From Calditrichota bacterium (GTDB lineage: Bacteria; Calditrichota; Calditrichia; Calditrichales; Calditrichaceae), in the NCBI GenBank assembly GCA_003854985.1, contig RQOG01000149.1, positions 1-50,910 on the forward strand: a stretch of DNA of 50,910 bases, written 5' to 3'. The position numbers and the translations under genes were made by a program. The notes below the pieces were generated by a model. The model made no database searches. It was not told where the DNA came from and was given only the letters and a program-made list of their open reading frames with translations. This document shows, piece by piece, positions 35,058 through 44,722 of this stretch. Every line of letters begins with the position of its first letter. Position 1 is the stretch's first letter.

Positions 35058-38000
35058 TTACCTCTGTAATATCATCTTAATTGAACTATTATAGTTGTTG
35101 CTGATCACATTCAGAAAATACATCCCGCTCGATACATTTTGTCCGAAATCATTCCGACCGTTCCATTCCATTTCATGATACCCCGCTTCCAGCCATTGAT
35201 TTAAGATCAGGGTTCTTATCTTTCTTCCCAGTATATCATAGATAATAACGCTCGTCGTTTGTTCAGCCGGAAGCTGAAACTCGAAGTTTGTTACAGGATT
35301 GAAGGGATTCGGATAATTCTGCGACAAATGAAAATCCTGCGGCAGATTTCGATAACCGGTAGTTTCTTTTTCGAGATAACTATCGTTTCCTGCAATCAGT
35401 CTGAATTGCTTATTTTTTGCCGATGTTTTTATCGTTTCCTTGCCGTACAACACTGAAGACGCGGGCGATATTATTACCCAGTCCATATCTTCGGGAAGAT
35501 TTTCCGTTTCTATGGTTATGCTTTTCTCCACATCGATGTTCGATTCCAAAGTGAATTCATAAGTATAACCTTCCGCCTGCTGCCGGTAATAAATAGCAGA
35601 AAATCGTTCCTCTTTACCGGTTATTTCATTGGCGGAATTGAAGTAGATAATATTATAATTACCGATAGGCGGAGGTTCAAACTGATTCCTGAAATCAATC
35701 CCGGCGACGGAACCCGAATGAATTCCGGCATAGTTAAAACGGTCTTTATCGTATTCGCTGCTGACCATGATGCGAAATCTGAAATCAGTGTCATCAGATT
35801 TTAACTGACTCATTATATTCTCTGAAGAGGAGCCTGATCCTGAATTCAAGTAGATAATAGTGTCTTTTTCCGCTTTCACGGCCGTTCCTGAAAATGGCGG
35901 CAGCGACTGAGTCACCGGCCAATCGCTTGTGCCGTCATAGCTACGTAAATCGTTCATGTCCGCAGGCCAGCTTACCGCATAAGGAAATGGTGAACTCACC
36001 AGATTCCATCCGGCATGCAAAAATAGAGCAAAGTTCTTTACCGAATTTACCGATTTACCCTCATTAATCTTTAAATCAACGCCTTTATCCGTGATCAGCC
36101 AGAGCGCTTTGCCGGGCCGCAAGGTGTCGGATAAACCGGCTAATTCCGTATTGCTCTGACCGTCCTTACAGTCAAATATTCTGTATTGTGTATTATCATA
36201 TCCGCCCAATTCATCGCCGAAAAGCTGCTGCAGCGTTTGCGTACCGGTGTGAACGGGCAGCGATATTAATTGATATACTTTTTCCTTTGTCGTATACGGG
36301 AAAGATAAAGCAGTGATTTTAACCGGTAAATAACCGGGAACGGCGTCATCCGAAAACGGATAATAGGATTCGCGATAACCATGAATGGCTTTTATATAAT
36401 ACTCAATACCTCTTTCCGTAACATGATCGGATGAGATACGGGCATGCCATTTCCTCAATAAGGCGTCGTTCAGAGTCATCTCCAGAGAATCAAATTTAGC
36501 ATGACCTCCCTTTCGGTAGAATAAACGGCATGTGGAAACAGGCGCATTTGTTCTTATTTTAAAATACACATCGGCATTTTGAGCCTGTGTATAATCCTGA
36601 GTATATTCATACTCAAATTCAGCAGGTATTGCATCGCGGGAAATTCCATTGATACTAATCGGCAGGATTTTATTAACCGGATCATTTGATGCCAGCTTCA
36701 GAATTGCAGGATATTCGCCATAATTACCGGGATAAAAGTTCACATAGGCGGTAAAAGCCCTACCCGGTTCGATTAAAGTGTCTTTTGCCAGCCCGGTTAA
36801 CGTGTAGCTATAGGCGCCTTCCCCTTCCCAGATAACGCTGTCCGCGAGCAGCCTCAATAGCGCATATCCTTTATTTTCCACGACCAAAGGCAGACTCTTA
36901 ACGCTGCCGCTGTCTACCGTGCCGAAGCATATCTGGTTTTCAGCATAAATAAGCGGCGACATACTGAAACAAGAAACCGTTACTGTCATCTCAGGTTGAA
37001 ACGGGTCGTTGGAAAAAATCCGCATGCTGGCACTAATCCATCCGCCTTTTAGCGGTCTGCAGCGGACTTTAACGGTTGACGTTTCACCGGGCGGAATAGT
37101 TACAGGAAAAATTGTCGAATCCGGATCAATTCCATAGCTGATATGATCGCTGAATAAAATACTATCGATAGTTAAAGGTTGTCCGCCGAATTCATTGCTG
37201 ATCACAAGCGGTTCTTCATAGGTTAATCCAAAAGATATCGAATCGAATTTAATGCTGTTTACATTGACTGAAATCCGGCCGTTTAAAGGATCATATGCTT
37301 TGCCGGCCAAAATAATTTCAGGTTGAGCTACCCTGTCGCTGCTGATGATTTTAAGTTTAGAATAAAACTGACCTACGGTGTCTGGTTGAAATGCAATATT
37401 TACTTCCCCGCTGTCATTTTCTGAGCCGACCAGTATCAGGCTGTCTCCTAAAAGTGGAGTGAATACAGGCCGGTCGTCCTGAATCATAATCAGGGAATCC
37501 TGCCATAATCCCAGGTCACCCGGACCGTCATTTTTTATATAAACCGAACGGGTCGTCTCACTTATCAGCGGCTGCCGGCCAAAATCCACCGTATCGGTTT
37601 GGCAAATGATTGAAGCGGTTATACCCTCGCCGGAAAGATTGACTAAAAACGAATCCGTGAGAAGACCTGTCTTTTGATAATAGAAGACAACATGATTGTT
37701 CCCGGTACCCGGTGCAAGCGGTCTGTAACCGATTTCAATATCGTATGTATCGTCTTTCCCGGGAAGTATAAGCGGGAATTGATATTCGTTAACATGATAA
37801 TCAGTCGGGAATTCCACGAATTTTATAGAATCTATTTTTAACGGCGCCAGGCCGGTATTGGTAATCGTGACAGGCTTCGTATTGGTTATAAAAATGGAGG
37901 TTGGGCCGAAATCGAGAGTTTCCGCATCCAGACCTCCGCTGCTCACGGCTCCTTGTCCCGAAAGGATAAAACGTCTTTCATCTGCCATATTGGGCGTCAA

Positions 38001-40157
38001 CCATGATTGTATCTTTAATTGGGTTAGCTGTGAATCCGTTGACTGAGGATAGAATGAAAGTATAATACTGTCTTCTTCAGCGGCCTGAATAGTTTCCGGA
38101 CGATATTCGATCGCAAAACCGAGTGTATCCGCTAAAATTTCTACATTTTCGATAGTCAAAGGATAATTGCCAGAATTTTGAATATGCAGAACTTTTTGTC
38201 CGGATGATTCCAAAAGGCTGTAACCAAAATTGATCAGGCTGTCTTCTGTGATGGTGATAACCGCCCCCATGCCGGCGCCGTTCAGATCAATTTTACGTAC
38301 CGGCCGCAAAGCATCGTTACTGAAAATCAACAGCGTATCCGCGCTGGATAGAATTGAATCCGGGGCAAAAATCACTGCTAATTCACTGCCGTTTCCGGGC
38401 GGGATAGAAGTCGGTATATTATTCAGGTTATAAGCCGAACGGTTAAAACCCGTAACCTTAACCGAATCGATGGTTAATAATTCATTCCCCCGGTTCTGAA
38501 TCAGCAGATTTATGGTTGAATCGGAACTATAGAAAACGGTGTTAAAATCCAGGTTATTAACAGTCGGATGCACAACCGGCCCGGTTCCGGCGCCAGTTAA
38601 AACTACTTTTTTTATACTCTCATCAGGATCATTATTGATCAGGAAAAGAGTATCAGAATAAGAAAGAGCCGAGTCGGGAGTAAAAGTTATAGTAATCTGA
38701 TCATCGCTAAAAGGTGCAATTTTCATCGCCGCTTGATCTATCCGGAAGAAATCTGTTTCAACATATGCCTGATAAATTCTCAGCGTATCTTTACCTAAGT
38801 TAGAAACAGTTAAAATGACTTGTGGTTCGTTGCCAAGCTGAACGCTGCCAAAATTTTTTTCATCCGCATCAAGGGATATTTCGGATACAACCCCTTCGCC
38901 GGAAACCAGATATCTTAATGGTCCGAAATTATCCGTGTGTAATATTAATGTATCCGTGTAAATTTCCTGCTCCAAAGGAAGAAATGAGGCCTGGATTTCA
39001 ACGAATCCACCCTGATAGATAAATGCGTTTTCTTCATCAATATTAAATACCGACGAAGAACCTAGAGCCAATTCTATCGAATTAATATTGATATCTACAG
39101 AACGATAGTTCTTTAATTTTATAGACATGTGTTTCAAATTACCCTTTGCTACACTTCCAAAATCCAAGGGCGTGGGATCTATATATACCGGCGGGTACAT
39201 AAAATGTGCCAGCGGACCGCCATAAGCGCCCATGTCATTTTGAATCCCATCATGAGAAGGAGGAAAAACCCAGTCATTATAAATAACATTATTATTTCCA
39301 TCATCAATACCATCTGAATCGGATTGTAATTCATATTTAATCACATCCTGAAATCTGATTTGATTTACTCTTATGTTTCCCTCACCCTCATAGGGTTGAG
39401 CGCCGCCAATAGCGGAAAAAGTAACGGTAGTATTGTCTCCTCCCGGAGCAATCTGACTTGTAGTATTATTCATAATAATAGAATTAATGACTTGCAGGCG
39501 GCCGTTGGCCACATAAACCCCAACTGAATTATTGTTGGCAATAACAACATTTTCCAGATAAACCGTATCGGCTGCCAATGAGGCAAATATTCCCGATTCT
39601 CCGTTATGCGCTATAATTGAATTCCTTAATTGAATAACTGCATTATTTAATTCCAAGCCTCTATTTGTATTATGGCTAATAAAATTATTTCGGAGATTCA
39701 GTTTGGTATTGGTGATCAAAAGTCCTTTACCGCTGTTTCCGGTAATTGTATTCTGATTTATTGTAGGAACTGAGCCATCAACAGTAAGTGCGACTGATTT
39801 GGTTCCCTGAATTCTGCAATATACAAGAGATGAGTTATAAGATGTCGGTGTAAATTCTATTCCTTCCCATCCGGAGAAATTGTCTGCTGCCGGAATAAAA
39901 ATTATCGAATCACCATAAAATCCTTCGGCAATTAATTGGCCGGTCACTGATATTTTATGCGGGCCTTTAAAATGTATTTTAACGCCGGGCTCTATGGTTA
40001 AATCTTCAATAACCAAATCTCCTGTTACCTGGTAAGGACTGCCCTGCTTTGTCCAGGTCTCGCCGGCAAGAGTATCACTTTCAACAATCGTTTGACCTAA
40101 AGCAAAAGAAATCAGAAATAACGTAAAAATAACAGAATTAATTATTTTATTTATCAT
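35058..40157 (-). CDS. Giant T9SS-sorted protein with repeated ASH-like domains
   Basis: A 1699-residue secreted protein. Signal peptide 1-21; N-terminal parallel beta-helix (about 25-320, with repeats like NNSVGVYVANGRLQVINSII); then about eight 'choice-of-anchor D'/ASH-like beta-sandwich repeats of roughly 100 residues, each opening with a D/N-FG-x-V-like strand (LDFGSVAKG, KNFGSVQLG, INFGYSLLE, VDFGRQPLI, ICFGTVDSG). A mixed beta region (about 1220-1600) and a T9SS sorting tail (NYPNPFNPVTNF) follow. It is likely a surface or extracellular scaffold or adhesin. It is the third gene of an operon with the TPR membrane protein (19 bases upstream) and the PEGA kinase. Function beyond that is unknown. 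Confidence 0.75.
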   Translation of the reverse strand: MINKIINSVIFTLFLISFALGQTIVESDTLAGETWTKQGSPYQVTGDLVIEDLTIEPGVKIHFKGPHKISVTGQLIAEGFYGDSIIFIPAADNFSGWEGIEFTPTSYNSSLVYCRIQGTKSVALTVDGSVPTINQNTITGNSGKGLLITNTKLNLRNNFISHNTNRGLELNNAVIQLRNSIIAHNGESGIFASLAADTVYLENVVIANNNSVGVYVANGRLQVINSIIMNNTTSQIAPGGDNTTVTFSAIGGAQPYEGEGNIRVNQIRFQDVIKYELQSDSDGIDDGNNNVIYNDWVFPPSHDGIQNDMGAYGGPLAHFMYPPVYIDPTPLDFGSVAKGNLKHMSIKLKNYRSVDININSIELALGSSSVFNIDEENAFIYQGGFVEIQASFLPLEQEIYTDTLILHTDNFGPLRYLVSGEGVVSEISLDADEKNFGSVQLGNEPQVILTVSNLGKDTLRIYQAYVETDFFRIDQAAMKIAPFSDDQITITFTPDSALSYSDTLFLINNDPDESIKKVVLTGAGTGPVVHPTVNNLDFNTVFYSSDSTINLLIQNRGNELLTIDSVKVTGFNRSAYNLNNIPTSIPPGNGSELAVIFAPDSILSSADTLLIFSNDALRPVRKIDLNGAGMGAVITITEDSLINFGYSLLESSGQKVLHIQNSGNYPLTIENVEILADTLGFAIEYRPETIQAAEEDSIILSFYPQSTDSQLTQLKIQSWLTPNMADERRFILSGQGAVSSGGLDAETLDFGPTSIFITNTKPVTITNTGLAPLKIDSIKFVEFPTDYHVNEYQFPLILPGKDDTYDIEIGYRPLAPGTGNNHVVFYYQKTGLLTDSFLVNLSGEGITASIICQTDTVDFGRQPLISETTRSVYIKNDGPGDLGLWQDSLIMIQDDRPVFTPLLGDSLILVGSENDSGEVNIAFQPDTVGQFYSKLKIISSDRVAQPEIILAGKAYDPLNGRISVNVNSIKFDSISFGLTYEEPLVISNEFGGQPLTIDSILFSDHISYGIDPDSTIFPVTIPPGETSTVKVRCRPLKGGWISASMRIFSNDPFQPEMTVTVSCFSMSPLIYAENQICFGTVDSGSVKSLPLVVENKGYALLRLLADSVIWEGEGAYSYTLTGLAKDTLIEPGRAFTAYVNFYPGNYGEYPAILKLASNDPVNKILPISINGISRDAIPAEFEYEYTQDYTQAQNADVYFKIRTNAPVSTCRLFYRKGGHAKFDSLEMTLNDALLRKWHARISSDHVTERGIEYYIKAIHGYRESYYPFSDDAVPGYLPVKITALSFPYTTKEKVYQLISLPVHTGTQTLQQLFGDELGGYDNTQYRIFDCKDGQSNTELAGLSDTLRPGKALWLITDKGVDLKINEGKSVNSVKNFALFLHAGWNLVSSPFPYAVSWPADMNDLRSYDGTSDWPVTQSLPPFSGTAVKAEKDTIIYLNSGSGSSSENIMSQLKSDDTDFRFRIMVSSEYDKDRFNYAGIHSGSVAGIDFRNQFEPPPIGNYNIIYFNSANEITGKEERFSAIYYRQQAEGYTYEFTLESNIDVEKSITIETENLPEDMDWVIISPASSVLYGKETIKTSAKNKQFRLIAGNDSYLEKETTGYRNLPQDFHLSQNYPNPFNPVTNFEFQLPAEQTTSVIIYDILGRKIRTLILNQWLEAGYHEMEWNGRNDFGQNVSSGMYFLNVISNNYNSSIKMILQR

Positions 40158-40176
40158 AAATTCTTATCTTACAAAG

Positions 40177-40743
40177 TTAATTATCCGGATAATCCGGCGG
40201 CCCCGGCAAAGGCTGTTCGCCTTTTTTCTCATCATCGCCGCCTCCGGATAAGATTACCGCCATCACCGCGGTGACAGCCACAGCGCCTCCGCCTATCCAC
40301 CACCATTTTTTGGATGTGCCGCTTTGTTTTTCAACCACAGGTGCAGATTCAGGTTTCATGTCCCGGGCTTCTTCCACCAGGCTCACATAACGCGGCGTTT
40401 CCTGCTCGATAGTGGGATGATAATCCGGTTTAAATTCTAATATCCTCAATATCAATTTTTTTGCCGTATCCATATCGTCTTTGGCCATAAACGATTTGGC
40501 CAGTAATGAAAACACCTGGATTTTTAAATCTTCGCTTAAATCTTTTGTCTTGAGACATTCCTTTGCCGTTTCGATCGCCGCATCAAAATCACCTGCATAA
40601 TACTGTTCCTCCGCCAAGGCTAATTTTTGGGCGCAGGCTTCATCATCCTGAGCATAAAGAGCCGGGAATAATGAGAATATTTGCAGCCATAAAAAAGCCG
40701 ACGCAAGATGAAAGGTGAATATTTTTTTTATTTTTAATTTCAT
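40177..40743 (-). CDS. TPR protein with C-terminal membrane anchor
   Basis: A 188-residue protein. Signal peptide 1-31 (cut near LYA-QD), a TPR-like helical region (about 35-130) and, unusually for an exported protein, a second membrane helix near 147-166 with the stretch GGGAVAVTAVMAVILSGGG, then a proline-rich tail. Topology is thus a periplasmic helical domain held to the inner membrane. It sits between the Ser/Thr kinase and the giant T9SS protein, 19 bases from the latter and 45 from the former, so it may link the two. No enzyme signature. Confidence 0.7.
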   Translation of the reverse strand: MKLKIKKIFTFHLASAFLWLQIFSLFPALYAQDDEACAQKLALAEEQYYAGDFDAAIETAKECLKTKDLSEDLKIQVFSLLAKSFMAKDDMDTAKKLILRILEFKPDYHPTIEQETPRYVSLVEEARDMKPESAPVVEKQSGTSKKWWWIGGGAVAVTAVMAVILSGGGDDEKKGEQPLPGPPDYPDN

Positions 40744-40788
40744 TTTTTCGCCACTTTAAAGCTTAATAATTTATAATATTCTTTTTGC

Positions 40789-42849
40789 CTATTCAATTCT
40801 CTGCATAATAAATTTCTGCTGATTGGCGGCCGCCTCATCAATCAGTATAATTTTCTCACTATCCAGTGCGATATAGCCCTCTTTGGCTACGGAAATCCGA
40901 TGCACGCCCGTGCGTAATTTAATATTATTGGGCGTTTTTTCACCCGTCGGTTTATTATCCAATAATATTTCCGCCTGTACGGGATTCCCGTCCGTATCTA
41001 CCGCAACGATATTTACAGGCTGAGATTTATTAAAATTTACCGTTATATTCAAATCCGATTCAGATTCAATTTTAATCTGCTTTTCCCACACGCCAAGCGT
41101 TGGATGGGCGACTTTTAGTAAATGTGTTTTTGCCGGTAATTCGATCTCATACTTGAAATCTGTGGATGCTTTTTTCAGCTCATTGTTCAGATAAATCGAT
41201 CCCCACGGCCGGATATTAACGATAAGTTTTCCGGTTTGCGCATTTAACGTATAAGCATATTTATTCACCGTTCCGGCTTTAACTACTATATCTTCATTCA
41301 CCGAAGAATAACCCGCCTTGCTGATCACAATTTTATGCGCGCCTTCAGGTATGTTTTCCGCGATCACCGGGGTTATACCGTTTCCGGGTTTTTCTCCGTC
41401 GATAGTCACCTGCGCTTCCGGGGGCTGGGTTAATATTTCCAGCAGGCCTGTTTTTATAATAGCGCTTTCATCCGGCTCTTTTTCCGGGACGGCAGATGAA
41501 ATTTTCGTTTTCGTAACTATAGTTTCTTTCGGCTTCTCTGCCTCTTTTTTTATTTCCGGAACAGAAGCCGCTATTTTATCTTCATCTTTTTTATAACCGG
41601 ATTGTACTTCTGAAACTGACGATTGCTTTAATTTCAAGGCAATCGACCGGTGATTGCCCATCCTGACCTGAATGAGCGTATCAACGGCATTAAAACCGTC
41701 CGATAAAGCCCTTAACCGGTGCTGACCTGCGGTTATCTGATAATCGGTGCGATCATCAAAGGAAACCGTATCATCATCAACAAGTACGATCGCCCCTGAT
41801 GGTAAAGTCCTTATGGTTAACAAAGCAAATTCATTCGCCGGTTCTTTTTGCTGTCCTGAATTTTGACTCCCCATCCAGAAAAACAAAAAAGCGGAAATAA
41901 GAATAATTAATCCCGCTGCCGCCCACCACAGATATTTATTTTTTAATCTTTTTTCGGCCACAGGTCTGGCGATTTGTTTTGTTGTGCGGGTTGAAGTTTT
42001 TTGGCCGGTTGCTGGCAAAACGCCTTCAAATTCATCCAGATCCGCGATCATTTCATTACAGGTCTGATAACGGTCTTCCGGCTTTTTCGCCAAAGCTTTC
42101 ATGATAATTTCTTCAAGCCGGTGCGGAATATCCGCCTTAAAGGTTTTTGGCGGAATAATACTTTTACGTACAATCATTTCCCGGATATCAAAATCCGAAT
42201 CTACATTGTGGAAGGGTACATTTCCCGATATCATTTCATAAAACGTCATGCCTATGGAATAAATATCGCTGCGCCGGTCGGTAAACGAAAAACCTTTTAC
42301 ATGTTCGGGCGACATGTAATATAAAGTCCCGCCGCCGGCTACCGTGACCGTATTGGCAATATTCCCCTGATCTTTAGCCAAACCGAAGTCCGTGATTTTT
42401 ACAATATTCTCAGCGGTCAGCATAACATTATTTGGTTTGATATCCCGGTGAATAATCCCGGCGCTATGGGCATGGCCGATAGCGGACAACATTTGTCTGG
42501 TGACAGAAACAGACCGGTCGACCGACAGCGCTCCTTCTTTACGGATAATATCACCCAGGTTTCCTCCGTCGACATATTCCATAACAATAAACCACTGGTC
42601 ATCCGCAGAGCGTAAATCATAAATCTGGACGATATTGGGATCAGCCAGCCTGGCCAACGCCTTGGCCTCTGTCTGAAAGCGGCGGATAAAATTGGCGTTC
42701 ATAGCCATACCCGGCGCAATCATTTTAAGCGCCACAATCTTATCCAGACCGATGTGAATGGCCTTAAAAACCACGCCCATCCCGCCAATTCCTACCTGGC
42801 TGAGAATCCTGTAATTATCGACTACTTTTCCAATATACGATGATGTCAT
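40789..42849 (-). CDS. Ser/Thr protein kinase with periplasmic PEGA domains
   Basis: A 686-residue Hanks-type kinase. Cytoplasmic kinase domain about 10-275: GIGGMG loop (20-25), Lys42 (VALKM), catalytic HRDIKPNN (134-141, Asp136), DFG (154-156). One membrane helix (307-326) precedes a periplasmic half of about 360 residues with three or four PEGA domains (about 342-402, 467-535, 540-605 and 612-680; motifs like PEAQVTIDGEKPG, GAHKI). All catalytic residues are present. PEGA domains likely bind envelope polymers or proteins. Substrates unknown. First gene of the operon with the TPR and giant T9SS proteins. A GGGGAAATCCCC hairpin (42894-42905) lies in the leader. Confidence 0.9.
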   Translation of the reverse strand: MTSSYIGKVVDNYRILSQVGIGGMGVVFKAIHIGLDKIVALKMIAPGMAMNANFIRRFQTEAKALARLADPNIVQIYDLRSADDQWFIVMEYVDGGNLGDIIRKEGALSVDRSVSVTRQMLSAIGHAHSAGIIHRDIKPNNVMLTAENIVKITDFGLAKDQGNIANTVTVAGGGTLYYMSPEHVKGFSFTDRRSDIYSIGMTFYEMISGNVPFHNVDSDFDIREMIVRKSIIPPKTFKADIPHRLEEIIMKALAKKPEDRYQTCNEMIADLDEFEGVLPATGQKTSTRTTKQIARPVAEKRLKNKYLWWAAAGLIILISAFLFFWMGSQNSGQQKEPANEFALLTIRTLPSGAIVLVDDDTVSFDDRTDYQITAGQHRLRALSDGFNAVDTLIQVRMGNHRSIALKLKQSSVSEVQSGYKKDEDKIAASVPEIKKEAEKPKETIVTKTKISSAVPEKEPDESAIIKTGLLEILTQPPEAQVTIDGEKPGNGITPVIAENIPEGAHKIVISKAGYSSVNEDIVVKAGTVNKYAYTLNAQTGKLIVNIRPWGSIYLNNELKKASTDFKYEIELPAKTHLLKVAHPTLGVWEKQIKIESESDLNITVNFNKSQPVNIVAVDTDGNPVQAEILLDNKPTGEKTPNNIKLRTGVHRISVAKEGYIALDSEKIILIDEAAANQQKFIMQRIE

Positions 42850-43140
42850 TGATCGTTTCTTTTTTCCGGATTTTTATACCGTAAATGCAACCCGGGGAAA
42901 TCCCCGTTAAATCTGTTTAACGTATGTTGAGTATTCATCATATTCCAAAAACCCCGAGATAATTGTTTCCTTGAGGCTATTCTCTTAATTTATCGGCAAA
43001 ATTTGGCATAAGTTTATATGTTTTAATGATTGAAATAATTGTTTTATAAGTTCTTAAACTAAATTCATGAAATAAAAATTTTAATCATAAAGGGGTTAAA
43101 TATTTGAAATCATTTGAATCAAAGGTCAGGCTTATGATAT

Positions 43141-44616
43141 TTAAGCGTATTCTTCCGCCAGGCCGGTTGCTTTGTTAAATTCTTCGATGGCCTTGTCCCA
43201 AACCGGCGCTATCCCAAAGCGTTCCTGCCAGTATTCTTCATTACGCCACTGAGCGTTTAACTCTTCTACCGTTTTGCCTTGTTGTTCGATCCATGTAAAA
43301 TATTTAAGGTTATGAATGCGTTTTTTCTGCAGATAAGTCAGTTCCAACAGATAATCTATACTAACTTTCTTAAGACCAATATGCCAATCCACATTAGCCT
43401 GTTCTTTTGAGTATTTACCCGATTTCTCATTCATTTCTTTAAGACGGGATTGATATAACTGCGCGGAATCTGTAAAAACAGTAAAGATAATATCGTTCTC
43501 ATTGAATTCATAATAGCGCGATAATTTAATGCAGGATATCAAATTGGAAATGGAAGAAATGCCCAGTAAAGGCAGTTTCTCAATAAAGGTCTTTGCCAGA
43601 CCTAATTCCGCTAAATATTTATGACCTTCGGTTTCATTGAACAATCGAAGCAGACGCATGGGCAGATCGTCATCGATGGCGCAGACAAGATCCGTATTGC
43701 GCACATTATGAATCCATGGCACATGTTTATCTCCGATACCCTCTATGCGGTGCCCGCCGAATCCATTTTCAAGCAAAGTGGGACACTGCAACGCTTCGGA
43801 TGCCAGTACTTTAACATGGGGAAATATTTTTCGTAAATAATCTCCGGCCGCAATCGTCCCGGCTGAGCCCGTAGCGCTCACAAAAGCGCTCAAATCCTGT
43901 TTTTCCGACTTTACCTGCCGGACAACCTGTTCAATGGCGTATCCGGTAACCTCATAGTGCCAGACACAGTTGCCAAATTGATCAAACTGGTTAAAAATGA
44001 TATAACTGTCATCCTGGGCGCTTAATTCATGACACTTGTCATAAATTTCTTTCACATTACTTTCGCAACCCGGCGTCGCATATACTTCGCCCGCTCTTTC
44101 TTTTAACCAGTTGAACCGTTCCTGGCTCATTTCTTCGGGCAAAATCGCCACGGAAGATACATTTAATAAATTGGAATTAAACACACCGCCGCGGCAGTAA
44201 TTCCCGGTTGAAGGCCAGACCGCTTTGTGAAATTCAGGATTAAACCGTCCCGTTACAAGATAGGGCGTTAAACAGCCATACGTAGCACCGACTTTATGCG
44301 CACCTGTGGGAAAATATTTGCCGATCAGCCCGATTATCCGCGCTTTTACACCGGATAATTCCTGCGGGATTTCCAGATAATTAATTGGCCCGACTCCGCC
44401 GGTAGTAATATCATTTTGCCAGTGTATCCGGAACAGATTCAACGGGTGCGTTTCCTGGATATCAATGGTTTTTAAACGTTTAAGGACGCCGGCCGGAATA
44501 GTCTGAGGATTTTTATGCTGAGCGAAAGTCGGTAAAAATATTTTCCGATTCCTGCAGCGTTCAATGGTATTGTTTAAGTAATCTCTATTTTCAACAGCCC
44601 AGTTCCAGCCGAACAT
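43141..44616 (-). CDS. PLP-dependent cysteine-synthase-like enzyme
   Basis: A 491-residue PLP enzyme of the tryptophan-synthase-beta/cysteine-synthase superfamily. Lys108 in the PTGAHKVGA motif is the probable Schiff-base residue; a phosphate-binding loop SATGSAGTIAAG lies near residue 248-259. At 491 residues it is much longer than CysK (about 310), with extra N- and C-terminal regions; a family of such proteins exists, often annotated only as a 'PLP-dependent beta subunit'. The reaction is unknown. GAGGGATACGT precedes the ATG. No thiol or tryptophan gene is nearby, so context gives no hint. Confidence 0.8.
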   Translation of the reverse strand: MFGWNWAVENRDYLNNTIERCRNRKIFLPTFAQHKNPQTIPAGVLKRLKTIDIQETHPLNLFRIHWQNDITTGGVGPINYLEIPQELSGVKARIIGLIGKYFPTGAHKVGATYGCLTPYLVTGRFNPEFHKAVWPSTGNYCRGGVFNSNLLNVSSVAILPEEMSQERFNWLKERAGEVYATPGCESNVKEIYDKCHELSAQDDSYIIFNQFDQFGNCVWHYEVTGYAIEQVVRQVKSEKQDLSAFVSATGSAGTIAAGDYLRKIFPHVKVLASEALQCPTLLENGFGGHRIEGIGDKHVPWIHNVRNTDLVCAIDDDLPMRLLRLFNETEGHKYLAELGLAKTFIEKLPLLGISSISNLISCIKLSRYYEFNENDIIFTVFTDSAQLYQSRLKEMNEKSGKYSKEQANVDWHIGLKKVSIDYLLELTYLQKKRIHNLKYFTWIEQQGKTVEELNAQWRNEEYWQERFGIAPVWDKAIEEFNKATGLAEEYA

Positions 44617-44722
44617 ACGTATCCCTCAATTTGTTATTTTTCGATAATGGGTAAATAAAACATTTAGGAATTTAAGTAAAAAGAACTAAATAAAAAAGCA
44701 TTAAGTTTGCTTATGATAATGT

